This document shows, one piece after another, positions 26,850 through 35,667 of a stretch of 64,000 nucleotides of DNA. The DNA is from Thalassospiraceae bacterium LMO-JJ14 (lineage in GTDB: Bacteria; Pseudomonadota; Alphaproteobacteria; Rhodospirillales; Casp-alpha2). Both the position numbers and the translations under genes were made by a program. The notes under the pieces are model-generated. The model had not been told where the DNA came from. It made no database searches and saw only the letters and a program-made list of their open reading frames with translations. Numbering within the stretch: the stretch's first letter is position 1; the number at the start of each line of letters is the position of its first letter. Where the stretch lies: contig CP134604.1 in assembly GCA_021555105.2 (NCBI GenBank), forward strand, positions 3,829,487 to 3,893,486, read 5' to 3'.

Positions 26850-26864
26850 ATACAACAACAGTAT
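26850..26864. promoter_or_regulatory. Candidate LysR-type operator
   Basis: The sequence ATACAACAACAGTAT is an interrupted dyad (ATAC-N7-GTAT) containing the T-N11-A pattern of LysR-type binding sites. It lies in the 88-bp space between the lysR start and the divergent dioxygenase start, where such regulators normally bind. No footprint or comparative data are available here. Confidence 0.5.
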
Positions 26865-26927
26865 TTTTCTTTCAATGCCGTTGCCGTTAAATTGTCCAGA
26901 CTACAGGGCAGACAAGGAACGCCGCAG

Positions 26928-28040
26928 ATGAGCCTGATTGACGTCGATACCGCCGCCGGATGGTACGCCAAGGACTTGCACGACGATCGGCGCTGGGTGT
27001 TTTTCATCGATGCCGCCGCCCGTAAACAAATGACCGCCGCCGTCAAGAAAGCTTATGATCCGGACCGCCGCCTGTTCGACTACAGCCGCAGCGATTTCGA
27101 CCTCGGACCGGCCTGGGAGACGATTGCCGCCGCGATCCGCGAAGCCTATCACGGCCGCGGCATCGCCCTGGTCAAGGGGCTGCCCCGCGAGGGTATCAGC
27201 GAACAGGAATTCGAATTGATGAACTGGGCGATCGGTCTCAATACCGGTGTCGCCCGTCCGCAAGGCAAGATGTCGCAATATATTTCGCCGGTCCGCGATG
27301 CCGGCACCGACTACCGTGCGTCGAACGGACGCGGTTATTCATCGAACGCCAAGCTCGATTTCCACACGGACGGCTGCGATATCGTTTCGCTGGCGTGTTA
27401 CAATGCCGCCAAGTCGGGCGGACAGAGCATGATCTCGTCCAGCGTCACGGCACGCCGTATCCTGATTGAGGAGCACCCCGACCTGGCCGAAGTGGCGCAT
27501 AGCGATACGTTCTGTTTCAGCCGCCAGAAGGAAGAGGCGCCGGATGAACACAAATTCTACCGCCAGCCGCTTTTCGACATTTGTGACGGCCGGCTGTTCG
27601 GTAAATGGAATCGCAACCGCGTCATGTCGGCGGCGAACAATATCGACGAGGTGCCGGCGCTGACGCCCGAACAACTTGCGACCGGCGAAGCGCTGGACGA
27701 TATCCTGAGCCGCCCCGACGTGATGTTTACGATGTATCTGGAGCCGGGGGATCTGCAGCTTCTCAACAATCACGTGATGTTGCATTCTCGCACCGATTAC
27801 GAAGATTTCGAAGAACCCGAAAAGAAGCGCATGCTGAGCCGCCTTTGGCTGGCACCGCCGGATTCCGTTCGCCTGCCCGACAGTTGGGGCGATTTCTTCC
27901 GCGCCGTCGAGCCCGGCACGGTGCGCGGCGGCATTCGCGGCCACCATCATGATGATGCCTGCCTTGCATTCGAGAAGCGCCAGGCCGAAAGTCTTGGGAT
28001 GCGCATCGCTCCAGGTTGGGTCGAGCGGAAAATAGCCTAA
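26928..28040 (+). CDS. TauD/TfdA family dioxygenase
   Basis: A 370-residue Fe(II)/2-oxoglutarate-dependent dioxygenase. Iron ligands: HxD in KLDFHTDGCDIVSLAC, distal His in NNHVMLHSRTDYED. Arg in RMLSRLWLAPPDS is the probable 2-oxoglutarate contact. It is larger than typical TauD and its GYSSNAKLDFHTD region resembles the TauD-like group found with catabolic genes. The start ATG has AAGGAACG upstream; earlier codons in frame extend into the LysR promoter. It is followed 16 bp later by an isocitrate-lyase/PEP-mutase-family gene, so the two probably degrade one compound under LysR control. The substrate is not known. Confidence 0.88.
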   Translation: MSLIDVDTAAGWYAKDLHDDRRWVFFIDAAARKQMTAAVKKAYDPDRRLFDYSRSDFDLGPAWETIAAAIREAYHGRGIALVKGLPREGISEQEFELMNWAIGLNTGVARPQGKMSQYISPVRDAGTDYRASNGRGYSSNAKLDFHTDGCDIVSLACYNAAKSGGQSMISSSVTARRILIEEHPDLAEVAHSDTFCFSRQKEEAPDEHKFYRQPLFDICDGRLFGKWNRNRVMSAANNIDEVPALTPEQLATGEALDDILSRPDVMFTMYLEPGDLQLLNNHVMLHSRTDYEDFEEPEKKRMLSRLWLAPPDSVRLPDSWGDFFRAVEPGTVRGGIRGHHHDDACLAFEKRQAESLGMRIAPGWVERKIA

Positions 28041-28056
28041 GTCGGGAAACGCCAAC

Positions 28057-28929
28057 ATGACAAATACCAGGAAGCTGAGAGCACTCCTCGCCGAAAACGA
28101 TATCGTACGTGCGCCGGGGGTTTATGACGGCATCACCGCGAAGCTTGTCGAACAGGCAGGGTTCCCCGCCGTCTACATGACCGGCGCCGGCACGTCGATG
28201 TCGCTGGGCTATCCGGATTTCGGTCTGGTGACGCAAACCGAGATGGTCGCCAATGCCGGCGTTATCGCGCGTACCGTCGCCGTCCCGGTCATCGCCGACG
28301 CCGACACCGGGTACGGCAACGAGCTGAATGTGACCCGCACAGTCAATGAATACGAACGCGCCGGCGTTGCCGCGATCCATATCGAGGATCAGGTCATGCC
28401 GAAACGCTGCGGTCACCTTGACGGCAAGGAGATCATTCCACTGGGCGAGTACGTCGCCAAAATCCGCGCTGCCGCCGCCGCCCGCATGGACCCTGACTTT
28501 GTCATCATCGCCAGGACCGATGCCAACGCCGTCACCGGATTCGAGGACGCCATTACACGCGCCAATGCGGCTCTCGCAAACGGTGCCGATGTCGCCTTTG
28601 TCGAAGCGGCACGAACCATGGAAGAACTGAAGGCGATCCCGGAACGGGTCAACGGCCCGTGCCTGCTCAATATCGTGGTCGGCGGCAAGACACCTGACCT
28701 CGACCTCGGCGAGGCCTGCGACATGGGCTATAAAATCGCCATCATGCCGTCATTGCTGACGGCGGCGATCATGGAAACCTGCGACCGCACACTGGCCGAG
28801 CTTAGGGAAACCGACCGCCCGGCGAGTGCCAGCAGTAAAATCAAGGTTGGAGACCGGTTTGAACGTTTCGGCGCCTCGGCATGGAATGAACTGCGTACAA
28901 AATTTCAGGATTCCGAAGCGGCGGAATAA
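28057..28929 (+). CDS. Isocitrate lyase/PEP mutase family enzyme
   Basis: A 290-residue TIM-barrel enzyme of the isocitrate lyase/phosphoenolpyruvate mutase superfamily. Metal-binding Asp residues are in VIADADTGYG, and the active-site loop is MPKRCGHLDGKEI, with the catalytic Cys of the lyase subgroup. The opening APGVYDGITAKLVEQAGF and TGAGTSMSLGYPDFGL match enzymes annotated as oxaloacetate decarboxylase or 2-methylisocitrate/dimethylmalate lyase. The reaction is most likely C-C cleavage or decarboxylation of a 2-oxo or 2-hydroxy acid. It is second in the operon with the TauD-type dioxygenase, which suggests it acts on that enzyme's product. Confidence 0.88.
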   Translation: MTNTRKLRALLAENDIVRAPGVYDGITAKLVEQAGFPAVYMTGAGTSMSLGYPDFGLVTQTEMVANAGVIARTVAVPVIADADTGYGNELNVTRTVNEYERAGVAAIHIEDQVMPKRCGHLDGKEIIPLGEYVAKIRAAAAARMDPDFVIIARTDANAVTGFEDAITRANAALANGADVAFVEAARTMEELKAIPERVNGPCLLNIVVGGKTPDLDLGEACDMGYKIAIMPSLLTAAIMETCDRTLAELRETDRPASASSKIKVGDRFERFGASAWNELRTKFQDSEAAE

Positions 28930-28946
28930 ACCATCCGAAATTGGCG

Positions 28947-30464
28947 TTATTTTTCCGGTTCGCCGAACGGCAGGGTCACGTAAACCTCGGTGCCTTTTCC
29001 GGTTGCGCTTGTAATCGAAAGTTGGCCGCCATGCGCGTCAACCAAAGACTTGACGATCGACAAGCCGAGCCCGGTCCCGCTTTTGGTCACATGAGCGTTA
29101 GGCTGCCCTTTGGAGAACGGCTCCGTAGCCCGGTGCAGAAAATCGCCGGGGATTCCGATACCGCTATCGGCGACACGAGCCTTCAGCATGTCACCCTCGG
29201 CCTGAACGGAAATACTGATGCGCCCTCCCTGCTCCGTGAACTTGACCGCATTGGCGAGGATATTGAGAAATATTTGCGCCACCGCCTTTCGGTCGGCATG
29301 AAGCGGCCCGATATCATCCGCCATATTCACAATCAGTTCGATATCACGGTCCGCGGCCTGCTGCTGAAAATTGCGGATACATTCGTCAAGTACGTCGCCG
29401 ATATTGAAATGTTCCTTAAGCAGCGCTCGCTTGCCTGCCTCAATCGCGGCGACATCCAGGATATCGTTAACCAGACCCAGAAGGTGTTCGCCACTGCTGT
29501 GGATATCATTGGCGTATTCCCGGTAATTGTCCGTACCGAGCGGCCCGAAGAACTCACCGCGCAACATTTCGCTGAACCCTAGAATGGCATTCAGGGGCGT
29601 ACGGAATTCATGGCTCATGGTGGCGATGAACTGCGACTTGGCGCGGTTCGCTTTCTCGGCCTCGTTGTAGGCATTCCGGGCCGCTTCCTCGGCCTTGAAC
29701 AGTTCGGTCAGATCGACGCTCACCGAACCGACCTTGGTGATTTTACCATCCCGATCGTACACCGGAAATTTGGTTATGCTCAGGGTATGTAAATCGCCGT
29801 CGACGAAAAAGCGCTTTACCCGTCTGTTCACCAGCTTGCCCGATGTCAGGACGTCATCTTCTTGGGCGTTCATGACCAGGGCGTCCTCTTCGGACTGGAA
29901 GCCTGCGATCTGATCCGAGCGATGGCCGAGCATTTCATTGAAATCCCTGCCATACCAAGAGAGGTAAGTCGGGTTTGAACGTTCTATCGCATGGTTACTG
30001 TCCTTGATCAAAAGACCCACGGGTAGATTTTCGAAAATGGAATCGAGAATGTTTTCATTTTCCAGCAACGCCTCGGTCCTGACCTCCATGTTACGAAGCT
30101 GACGCGAGAACTGCAGCACCGTCAGAACCAGTCCGGCGAAGACCAGTAGCGCCGAAACCGAACACAGATACCAGTTCGCCGTCCGGTGCAGTTCCTCTGC
30201 AACCTTCATCGTAGCCGCCAGACCGTCCGTTCGCAATACGACGGTTATCGTATACAAATCGGCAGCATACAGCGCGGTAATGGTCCAAAGGCCGGCAAGG
30301 GTGCAGCCAACGCCGGTGGCCGCACCTGTACGCAGAATATCACTACGCCGCCTGTAAACGACAATGCTTGCGTAAATAGCGATGACGATCAGCAATACAT
30401 CGATTGCGATCATCACCTCCCCGACCTCAAATGCAGTCCCGGTCATTGCATTTTTTACCCGCAT
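28947..30464 (-). CDS. Membrane sensor histidine kinase with PAS domain
   Basis: A 505-residue hybrid-free sensor kinase. The N-terminal third has three membrane helices (IAIDVLLIVIAIYASIVVY, the LYAADLYTITVV region and LCSVSALLVFAGLVLTVL). A PAS domain spans about 135-255 (ILDSIFENLPVGLLIKDSN onward). The phosphoacceptor His-285 is in TMSHEFRTPLNAILG, followed by the ATPase domain with QIFLNILANAVKFTEQGG, DSGIGIPGDFL and KSGTGLGLSIVKSLV. No receiver domain and no adjacent response regulator gene, so it is an orphan. Several start codons are possible; an ATG at 30413 has a GGGGAGGT only two bases away, too close to prefer. Signal unknown. Confidence 0.92.
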   Translation of the reverse strand: MRVKNAMTGTAFEVGEVMIAIDVLLIVIAIYASIVVYRRRSDILRTGAATGVGCTLAGLWTITALYAADLYTITVVLRTDGLAATMKVAEELHRTANWYLCSVSALLVFAGLVLTVLQFSRQLRNMEVRTEALLENENILDSIFENLPVGLLIKDSNHAIERSNPTYLSWYGRDFNEMLGHRSDQIAGFQSEEDALVMNAQEDDVLTSGKLVNRRVKRFFVDGDLHTLSITKFPVYDRDGKITKVGSVSVDLTELFKAEEAARNAYNEAEKANRAKSQFIATMSHEFRTPLNAILGFSEMLRGEFFGPLGTDNYREYANDIHSSGEHLLGLVNDILDVAAIEAGKRALLKEHFNIGDVLDECIRNFQQQAADRDIELIVNMADDIGPLHADRKAVAQIFLNILANAVKFTEQGGRISISVQAEGDMLKARVADSGIGIPGDFLHRATEPFSKGQPNAHVTKSGTGLGLSIVKSLVDAHGGQLSITSATGKGTEVYVTLPFGEPEK

Positions 30465-30605
30465 TTGCCCAGATGCGGGGTCCCCTTCAAAACCGAGTAT
30501 ATATCCGATTTGGACAGGTTACAGTAGTTTTACAACGCAAACTCGACTTAAAATCACATCGAGCAAGGGCGCGCTTTTCCCGCTGGCGGGCAAATATTGA
30601 CGGGT

Positions 30606-31517
30606 CTATTTCCCGGCATCTTTCCTGTAGGATACGCCCAACGCTTCCTCATAGACCTTGAGCATCGCGCTTTTCGGCTCATCGCCGTATCCCGCCGCAA
30701 TGGCCGCCTTGTAGCTACCGATCATGGCTTTCACGACCGGCAATTGCGCGCCGGTATCGGCGGCCATGCGTTCGACGTTGACGATGTCTTTATAAGCGGC
30801 ATTCAAGCTGAAATCGCTGTCGAACTTACCCTCCAGCATGCGCGGCACGAAATACTCAGAAGCGAAGCTGCGTGAACTGCCGCTCATGACAATTTCCGCA
30901 ACCTGCTCGGGGTCGAGCCCGACGGCGACGGTCAGCGGCAGCACTTCCGCGAGTGCCGCGATGTTGACGTTATAGATGATATTGTTCAGCGCCTTCATCG
31001 CCTGACCGGTGCCGCGCGGACCGCAGTGAATAATCGCCGTACCGACATGCTCCAGATACGGCTTCACCTCTTCGAAGGCTTCGTCCGTGCCGCCGAACAT
31101 CACCGTCAGAGTCCCGTCGCTGGCACGGAACGGCATCCCGGATATCGGGCAGTCCCAATAAGTGATGCCGTGCGCCGCCGCCTCGTCGGCGATGGCCAAT
31201 GCATCGGTGCGGTCCAGCGTCGTCGTGTCGACGAGCGTCAGTGCATCGTTTCTGGAAGCATCGATACCGCTGACGATACCGTCGTCGCCGAAGATTGCCA
31301 CACGTACTTCCGGCGCATACGGCAGGCACATGAAAATCAGATCGCATTTCGCCGCCATGTCGGCGGGCGAGGTGCTGGCCGTGGCACCGGCCTCGAGAAG
31401 TGGCCGCATTGCCCCTGCGTGGGTGTCGAAAACGAGCAGGGCGCCGTTCTTTTCCAGCATGTTGAGGGCCATGCCCGCGCCCATGCGGCCAAGGCCGATA
31501 AAGCCGATATTTCGCAC
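30606..31517 (-). CDS. 3-hydroxyisobutyrate dehydrogenase family NAD(P)-dependent oxidoreductase
   Basis: A 303-residue beta-hydroxyacid dehydrogenase. The Rossmann motif is GFIGLGRMGAGMALNM at residues 4-19. The substrate-binding DCPISGMPFRASDGTL motif and the catalytic Lys in GTGQAMKALNNIIYN mark the 3-hydroxyisobutyrate dehydrogenase/tartronate semialdehyde reductase family. The start codon is GTG with GGGAGG eight bases upstream. A second family member is encoded at 51126. The precise substrate is unknown; adjacent DsbA-like and kinase genes give no pathway hint. Confidence 0.9.
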   Translation of the reverse strand: MRNIGFIGLGRMGAGMALNMLEKNGALLVFDTHAGAMRPLLEAGATASTSPADMAAKCDLIFMCLPYAPEVRVAIFGDDGIVSGIDASRNDALTLVDTTTLDRTDALAIADEAAAHGITYWDCPISGMPFRASDGTLTVMFGGTDEAFEEVKPYLEHVGTAIIHCGPRGTGQAMKALNNIIYNVNIAALAEVLPLTVAVGLDPEQVAEIVMSGSSRSFASEYFVPRMLEGKFDSDFSLNAAYKDIVNVERMAADTGAQLPVVKAMIGSYKAAIAAGYGDEPKSAMLKVYEEALGVSYRKDAGK

Positions 31518-31595
31518 CTGTTCCCTCCCGGATTTTTGACGATGAGAAAACCACTCTAGGCAGCGGACCGGAGCCGGACAATGAAGATCATGTGC

Positions 31596-32228
31596 TTACT
31601 GTGCAGAATCGCCACGCGGCTTGGCGCCCATTTCGGTGACGAAGGACGCCAGCGCGTCATAAGGCTGTGCGCCGACTATCCCGTGCCCTTCACTGACGAA
31701 TGTCGGCACGCCTGTTACGCCATAGGCATGCGATTTCGACCAGTCGGCGTCGACTGCGTCTTTGAATGACCGCGTTCCGATCACGTCGCGAGCGGTTTCG
31801 ACATCAAGGCCGGCCTTTTTCACCACATCGAGAATCACGTCCGGATCACCGATGTTGCGCCCGTCGACAAAATACGCCTCGAAGAACAGATCGTGGATCG
31901 CATCACCGCCCGGTTGCGTATCGGCCCAGGTGCCGACTTCCTGCGCGAGGCGGCTGTTGAAAGTATGCGTGCGGGGCTTGAAGGGCAGCCCTTCAGCCGC
32001 CATCAGTCCCTGCATGCGTTCGTTCTTTTCATCGATCCCGGCCTGATCGGTGCGGAACAGATCCATCAGCCGACGCCCTTCGGACGGCGTTTCCGGATGC
32101 AACGGGAAATGCACCAGGCGGACGTCGATATCGAATTTCTCCTTCAGCTTTTTGACACGGTTGTCGCCGAGGTAGCACCACGGACAGACATAGTCGGAAA
32201 AAACTTCAAGCGTGAGTGGTTCTGTCAT
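31596..32228 (-). CDS. DsbA-like (FrnE-type) oxidoreductase
   Basis: A 210-residue cytoplasmic protein of the DsbA fold with no signal peptide. The active site is VCPWCYLGD (CPWC at about residues 14-17), near the N-terminus as in FrnE and the 2-hydroxychromene-2-carboxylate isomerase-like group. The cis-Pro loop is GVTGVPTFV close to the C-terminus. Cytosolic FrnE-like proteins are thought to act in thiol-disulfide exchange under oxidative stress. GGAAAG lies before the ATG. It is upstream of the 3-hydroxyisobutyrate-dehydrogenase-family gene with about 80 bp between. Confidence 0.9.
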   Translation of the reverse strand: MTEPLTLEVFSDYVCPWCYLGDNRVKKLKEKFDIDVRLVHFPLHPETPSEGRRLMDLFRTDQAGIDEKNERMQGLMAAEGLPFKPRTHTFNSRLAQEVGTWADTQPGGDAIHDLFFEAYFVDGRNIGDPDVILDVVKKAGLDVETARDVIGTRSFKDAVDADWSKSHAYGVTGVPTFVSEGHGIVGAQPYDALASFVTEMGAKPRGDSAQ

Positions 32229-32432
32229 GTTGTGCTTTCCAGTTGGTGTTCACGGAGTGCTCTGGAAGTCTGTCATAGATTTCCGGGCAATCCAAATAAG
32301 CGCAATAAATACCGTTTAAGTCCCCGGGCCGTGTCAGCGTACTAACGTCAATGCGGTAAAAATGCTATGATCCACACTGTCGGATTCGCAAGCAGAAGGC
32401 GTGATCGCGCCCAGGCATTTGGGAGTTTCAAA

Positions 32433-32942
32433 ATGGCCCTTACTGACAAAAAGTCTGAGAACAAGGACACCTCCGATAACGATGTGGATATGGGCGATAT
32501 CGTCCCGTCCGCCCTCAATGATTCAACCCATGCCGAAATCCGCTGCCTTTATGCGGAAAGCACTGAGACATTGCGGTTCGTAAAAAACCACCAGTGGCGC
32601 ACCGTTGGCGCAACCCTGCTAACATTTCTCGGCCTGATCTTCATCGCCAACATCGTGGATGCCAATGTCGCCGTGACGCAGAAATTCATGGGCATCACGA
32701 TCGTCCTGACGACAGCGGTGATCTTCACGCTGATCATTTATCAGTTCTGGATGCATAACGAGCAGCGCAAGATCGACGCCATGGGCGAACACATGTCGAG
32801 CCTGTTCCGCGACATCCGCGCTATCAAGTCGCCACGCGAAGGCAACCTGCATCGCTATACGCTTTTGATGTTTATGATCCTGACCGTCGTGCTCGGCGCC
32901 GTCGTCGTACACTTGGCGCTGCAACGAATCGCCATCGGCTGA
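32433..32942 (+). CDS. Three-helix membrane protein of unknown function
   Basis: A 169-residue protein. The N-terminal ~55 residues are charged and hydrophilic (MALTDKKSENKDTSDNDVDM). Three hydrophobic helices follow: VGATLLTFLGLIFIANIV, FMGITIVLTTAVIFTLIIY, and LLMFMILTVVLGAVVVHLAL. Between the second and third is a charged stretch (NEQRKIDAMGEHMSSLFRDI) likely on the cytoplasmic side. The start at 32433 has GGGAG 8 bases upstream; an upstream in-frame ATG at 32367 lacks one. I do not recognise a family. Confidence 0.65.
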   Translation: MALTDKKSENKDTSDNDVDMGDIVPSALNDSTHAEIRCLYAESTETLRFVKNHQWRTVGATLLTFLGLIFIANIVDANVAVTQKFMGITIVLTTAVIFTLIIYQFWMHNEQRKIDAMGEHMSSLFRDIRAIKSPREGNLHRYTLLMFMILTVVLGAVVVHLALQRIAIG

Positions 32943-32952
32943 CCTCGTCACG

Positions 32953-32996
32953 CCGGATCGGGGACGATCCTCATTTGTCCGGATCGGGGACGATCC
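32953..32996. repeat. 18-bp direct repeat with internal hairpin at the gss 3' end
   Basis: The sequence ccggatcggggacgatcc occurs at 32953-32970 and again at 32979-32996, flanking the gss stop codon (32971-32973). Each copy can itself fold (GGATCG-TCCC-CGATCC on the minus strand). It could be a small tandem duplication that extended the 3' end of gss, or paired mRNA hairpins between convergent genes. There is no T tract. Confidence 0.6.
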
Positions 32997-34860
32997 GGAG
33001 CGGCAGGATATCGCTGTCGACCGTGATGATGTTCGACGTGTCGCAGCGCACGCAGGCGCCGGCGTATGTTCCCGACGCGGTGAATGTGCAGACCTGAACG
33101 TTCTTGCCGTCGATTTTCGGCAGCGCGAACATCTCCTGATAAATGTGGTCACGCGCCTCGAAATTCCCCGCGGTTTCGTTGACCACCTTGTCGTCGGCAT
33201 CGTAGATCGTGATGTTGTGGCCGCAGCGCCCGACAATCGGTTTCGCCACGTAACCCGTGGCGCGCAGGTCGTCATCCAGATCAAAGCTCGTCTTTAACAG
33301 ATACGGGTGCTCCGGATACAGCATCCAAAGCACCGGCAGAATCGCCTTGTTTGACGGGATCAGCGTCCACAACGGCTCGAACACCATCACTTCCGGACGC
33401 AGCAGGACGTCGACCAGTCGCGGTGCCTGTGTGGCGCGGTCAATTGTCCGGTGCAGGCGCAGATTATCTTCGTCCTCGGAAATCTGATCGCGGATCTCAT
33501 CCAGCGCGGTTTCCCAGGCCCATGTCTTCCACACCCAGTCGATGTGCCGCCCATCGGCATCGGAAACCTGCCCGTCGCTGCCCCATTTCAGGCTCGAAAC
33601 CCCCTTGATGATAGTGCATGGGATACCCGCCGCATCGATGGCCGATTTCATGTATTGCGCGTGGTAGCTCTCCTCGAGGTCCCTGTCCTGCATGATATGC
33701 AGGAACGCCCCGGCGGCGGATTCCTTCCAGGCATCGACCAGTTCGCGGTGCAGCCTGAACCCGGCCGAACGGCCGTCATTGCAGCCGTAATGCTTTGCCC
33801 ACAGTTCCTGCACCTTCCCTGTTTCCATGTGGCAGGACGCGGAATCGCAATTGTATTCGTAGACCTTGAGTCCCCTCGACGAGAGCGAGAAATCGAACCT
33901 CCCGGTGATCGTCTCGTTACGGCGGTTATCCCAACTCTGATGAATGCGCGGCCAGATCGCCGGCGGCAGATTGAAACGGCGCAGCAACGCGTCGTCCTGC
34001 AGGACGAAGCTCGTGGCATGCATGAACATGGCATGCAGTTCGTTGGTGGCACGCTTGATTTCCTGATTGGCGGATTCCGTCAGACACATATACTTGAAGC
34101 GGTCGGCATCGTCGCTCGCCAGCCGACTGCCCTGCATCGACTGGATGTAGGATGCCTCGTCCAGGTGCGCCGGATCGAGCCACCCTTCCCCGGTCTGCCC
34201 TTTGTTGGGGACTTCGCGCAATTGCAGATCGAACAATTTCGGGTCGACATCCTCAATCACCTCGGCATGGGTCGCGTCATCGGTCTGGATAACCCAGCCC
34301 ATGATGCCCGCATCTTCATACGTACAGTCGATCCAGTACCCGCCGTCAGGCCCCAGGGTCACGGCAAGTTCGCGGGACCATGAATGGCCCTCCGGCCACA
34401 GCTTGTCCTCCACGTTCTGTTCGATGACGCGGATCTTGTCATCGAAGACTTCCGTCACCACGGCAACGTGACCGGTCTCGTGAAATTCGCCGCCTTCATT
34501 CCATATCAGGAGGCATCCGGGCACAGGCCGCTTCGCTGCGCCATTGACGAATGATTTCAAAGGCAGCTTGGAATTATCTGCGATAACCGTGACAAAGTGC
34601 AGCCGGAAGATGTCATAGGCCATGGCGATATCGTCGAAGACATAGCCCTTGTTGATGTATAGCCAGCGCCGGGCCAGCTCCACGCACTGCCATTTGTAGC
34701 CCATGAAGACACCGTCGACATAGCTGCGATATGCCTGACGGTTCGGCAGGTCGGTGCGGTCAGCACTCGGGTAATGGCTCGAATAGACGCCGACGCCGCC
34801 TTCGGCGACACCCAGCAACGTGCCGAACTTTTCACGATGAACGACGTCGAGATTACCCAT
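32971..34860 (-). CDS. gss: Bifunctional glutathionylspermidine amidase/synthetase
   Basis: A 629-residue two-domain enzyme. Residues about 1-195 form the CHAP-type amidase with the catalytic Cys-59 in YKWQCVELARRW, the same position as in E. coli Gss, and His in FHETGHVAVV. The remainder is an ATP-grasp synthetase: MFMHATSFVLQDDALLRRF..., SRGLKVYEYNCDSASCHME, and the C-terminal PIVGRCGHNITIYD and GTYAGACVRCDTSNIITVDSD. It joins glutathione to spermidine and also hydrolyses the product, acting in thiol and polyamine balance. Size matches the family (E. coli 619). It is convergent with the membrane protein gene at 32433. Confidence 0.96.
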   Translation of the reverse strand: MGNLDVVHREKFGTLLGVAEGGVGVYSSHYPSADRTDLPNRQAYRSYVDGVFMGYKWQCVELARRWLYINKGYVFDDIAMAYDIFRLHFVTVIADNSKLPLKSFVNGAAKRPVPGCLLIWNEGGEFHETGHVAVVTEVFDDKIRVIEQNVEDKLWPEGHSWSRELAVTLGPDGGYWIDCTYEDAGIMGWVIQTDDATHAEVIEDVDPKLFDLQLREVPNKGQTGEGWLDPAHLDEASYIQSMQGSRLASDDADRFKYMCLTESANQEIKRATNELHAMFMHATSFVLQDDALLRRFNLPPAIWPRIHQSWDNRRNETITGRFDFSLSSRGLKVYEYNCDSASCHMETGKVQELWAKHYGCNDGRSAGFRLHRELVDAWKESAAGAFLHIMQDRDLEESYHAQYMKSAIDAAGIPCTIIKGVSSLKWGSDGQVSDADGRHIDWVWKTWAWETALDEIRDQISEDEDNLRLHRTIDRATQAPRLVDVLLRPEVMVFEPLWTLIPSNKAILPVLWMLYPEHPYLLKTSFDLDDDLRATGYVAKPIVGRCGHNITIYDADDKVVNETAGNFEARDHIYQEMFALPKIDGKNVQVCTFTASGTYAGACVRCDTSNIITVDSDILPLRIVPDPDK

Positions 34861-35076
34861 GCCGCGCTTGTTGCTTTCACTGAGTCAACACTGCCGGCCG
34901 GGAAAATCCCGAACGGCAAGTGTGTTGGATTTTGTAACGAAAAAATGCCCGGATCCAGACACCGGGCTGCGCCTCATGTGTACCTGTTTCGGGTTTTGTT
35001 CAAGAGAATTTTTAGCTTGGGTGACGGGCTACAGCGGCGCCCTGCACGATATCGACCGGCCATGAAAACGGCCCAG

Positions 35077-35123
35077 GAAAAACCACAGTCCCGGCCCGGT
35101 TGCGTTAACCGGCCGGGACTGTG
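35077..35123 (-). terminator. Strong intrinsic terminator
   Basis: On the minus strand a long stem (CCACAGTCCCGGCC paired with GGCCGGGACTGTGG, extended by further pairs with one bulge) is followed by GGTTTTTCC. It starts 10 bases past the stop of the small secreted protein gene at 35134, in the correct direction. The 14-bp perfect core makes this the clearest terminator in the left half of the window. Confidence 0.85.
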
Positions 35124-35133
35124 GGGGAACCGC

Positions 35134-35385
35134 TTACTGAATGCCGAGGATCTTTTCAGCCTCGCTGAGGGCCTTCATGGATTCAGCATGTTTACCGGCT
35201 TTATGCATGGCTTCACCCTTGGCACGCAACCCGGTTACCTTGCCCATTTGTGCTTTGGACAGGCTCGCGGATTTCAAGGCTTCGTCGATGGCTTTCATGT
35301 GTTTGGGGCAAGAGCTGGCAAAGGCAGGTGCGGACGCAACCATGATCAGGGCAGCGGCAGCGCAGGCAAGAATACGTGATTTCAT
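35134..35385 (-). CDS. Small exported helical protein
   Basis: An 83-residue protein with a signal peptide (MKSRILACAAAALIMVASAPAFASS) and a mature part of about 58 residues. The mature part is Lys/Ala/Glu-rich and helical (MKAIDEALKSASLSKAQMGKVTGLRAKGEAMHK, given here in part), ending in a TPR-like half repeat (AGKHAESMKALSEAEKILGI). AAGGAAC precedes the ATG; the frame extends further upstream without a ribosome site. A strong terminator directly follows, so it is monocistronic. Similar short exported proteins occur in alphaproteobacteria without known function. Periplasmic location predicted. Confidence 0.75.
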   Translation of the reverse strand: MKSRILACAAAALIMVASAPAFASSCPKHMKAIDEALKSASLSKAQMGKVTGLRAKGEAMHKAGKHAESMKALSEAEKILGIQ

Positions 35386-35667
35386 GACTGATGTTCCTTG
35401 TTCAATAATCCGGATAAGCCGGCGGGATACTTGTTTCCGGCATGAAAAATCCGTGCCGGACATCTCCAATGCTCAATATTACTGCAACGCAGACACACGG
35501 GATAACGATTTGACCGTATGGCACATCACAAATTGTTGAACGAAGGCAATCCCCCATACGCGCGTGGATTGGCGGCAACCGCAATGGAAACAACGAAGCC
35601 GGATACACCGGAAGTTTGCAGCTAACACGCAGCTATTCAAGAACCCACTTGTACGTTAAAACGACGT

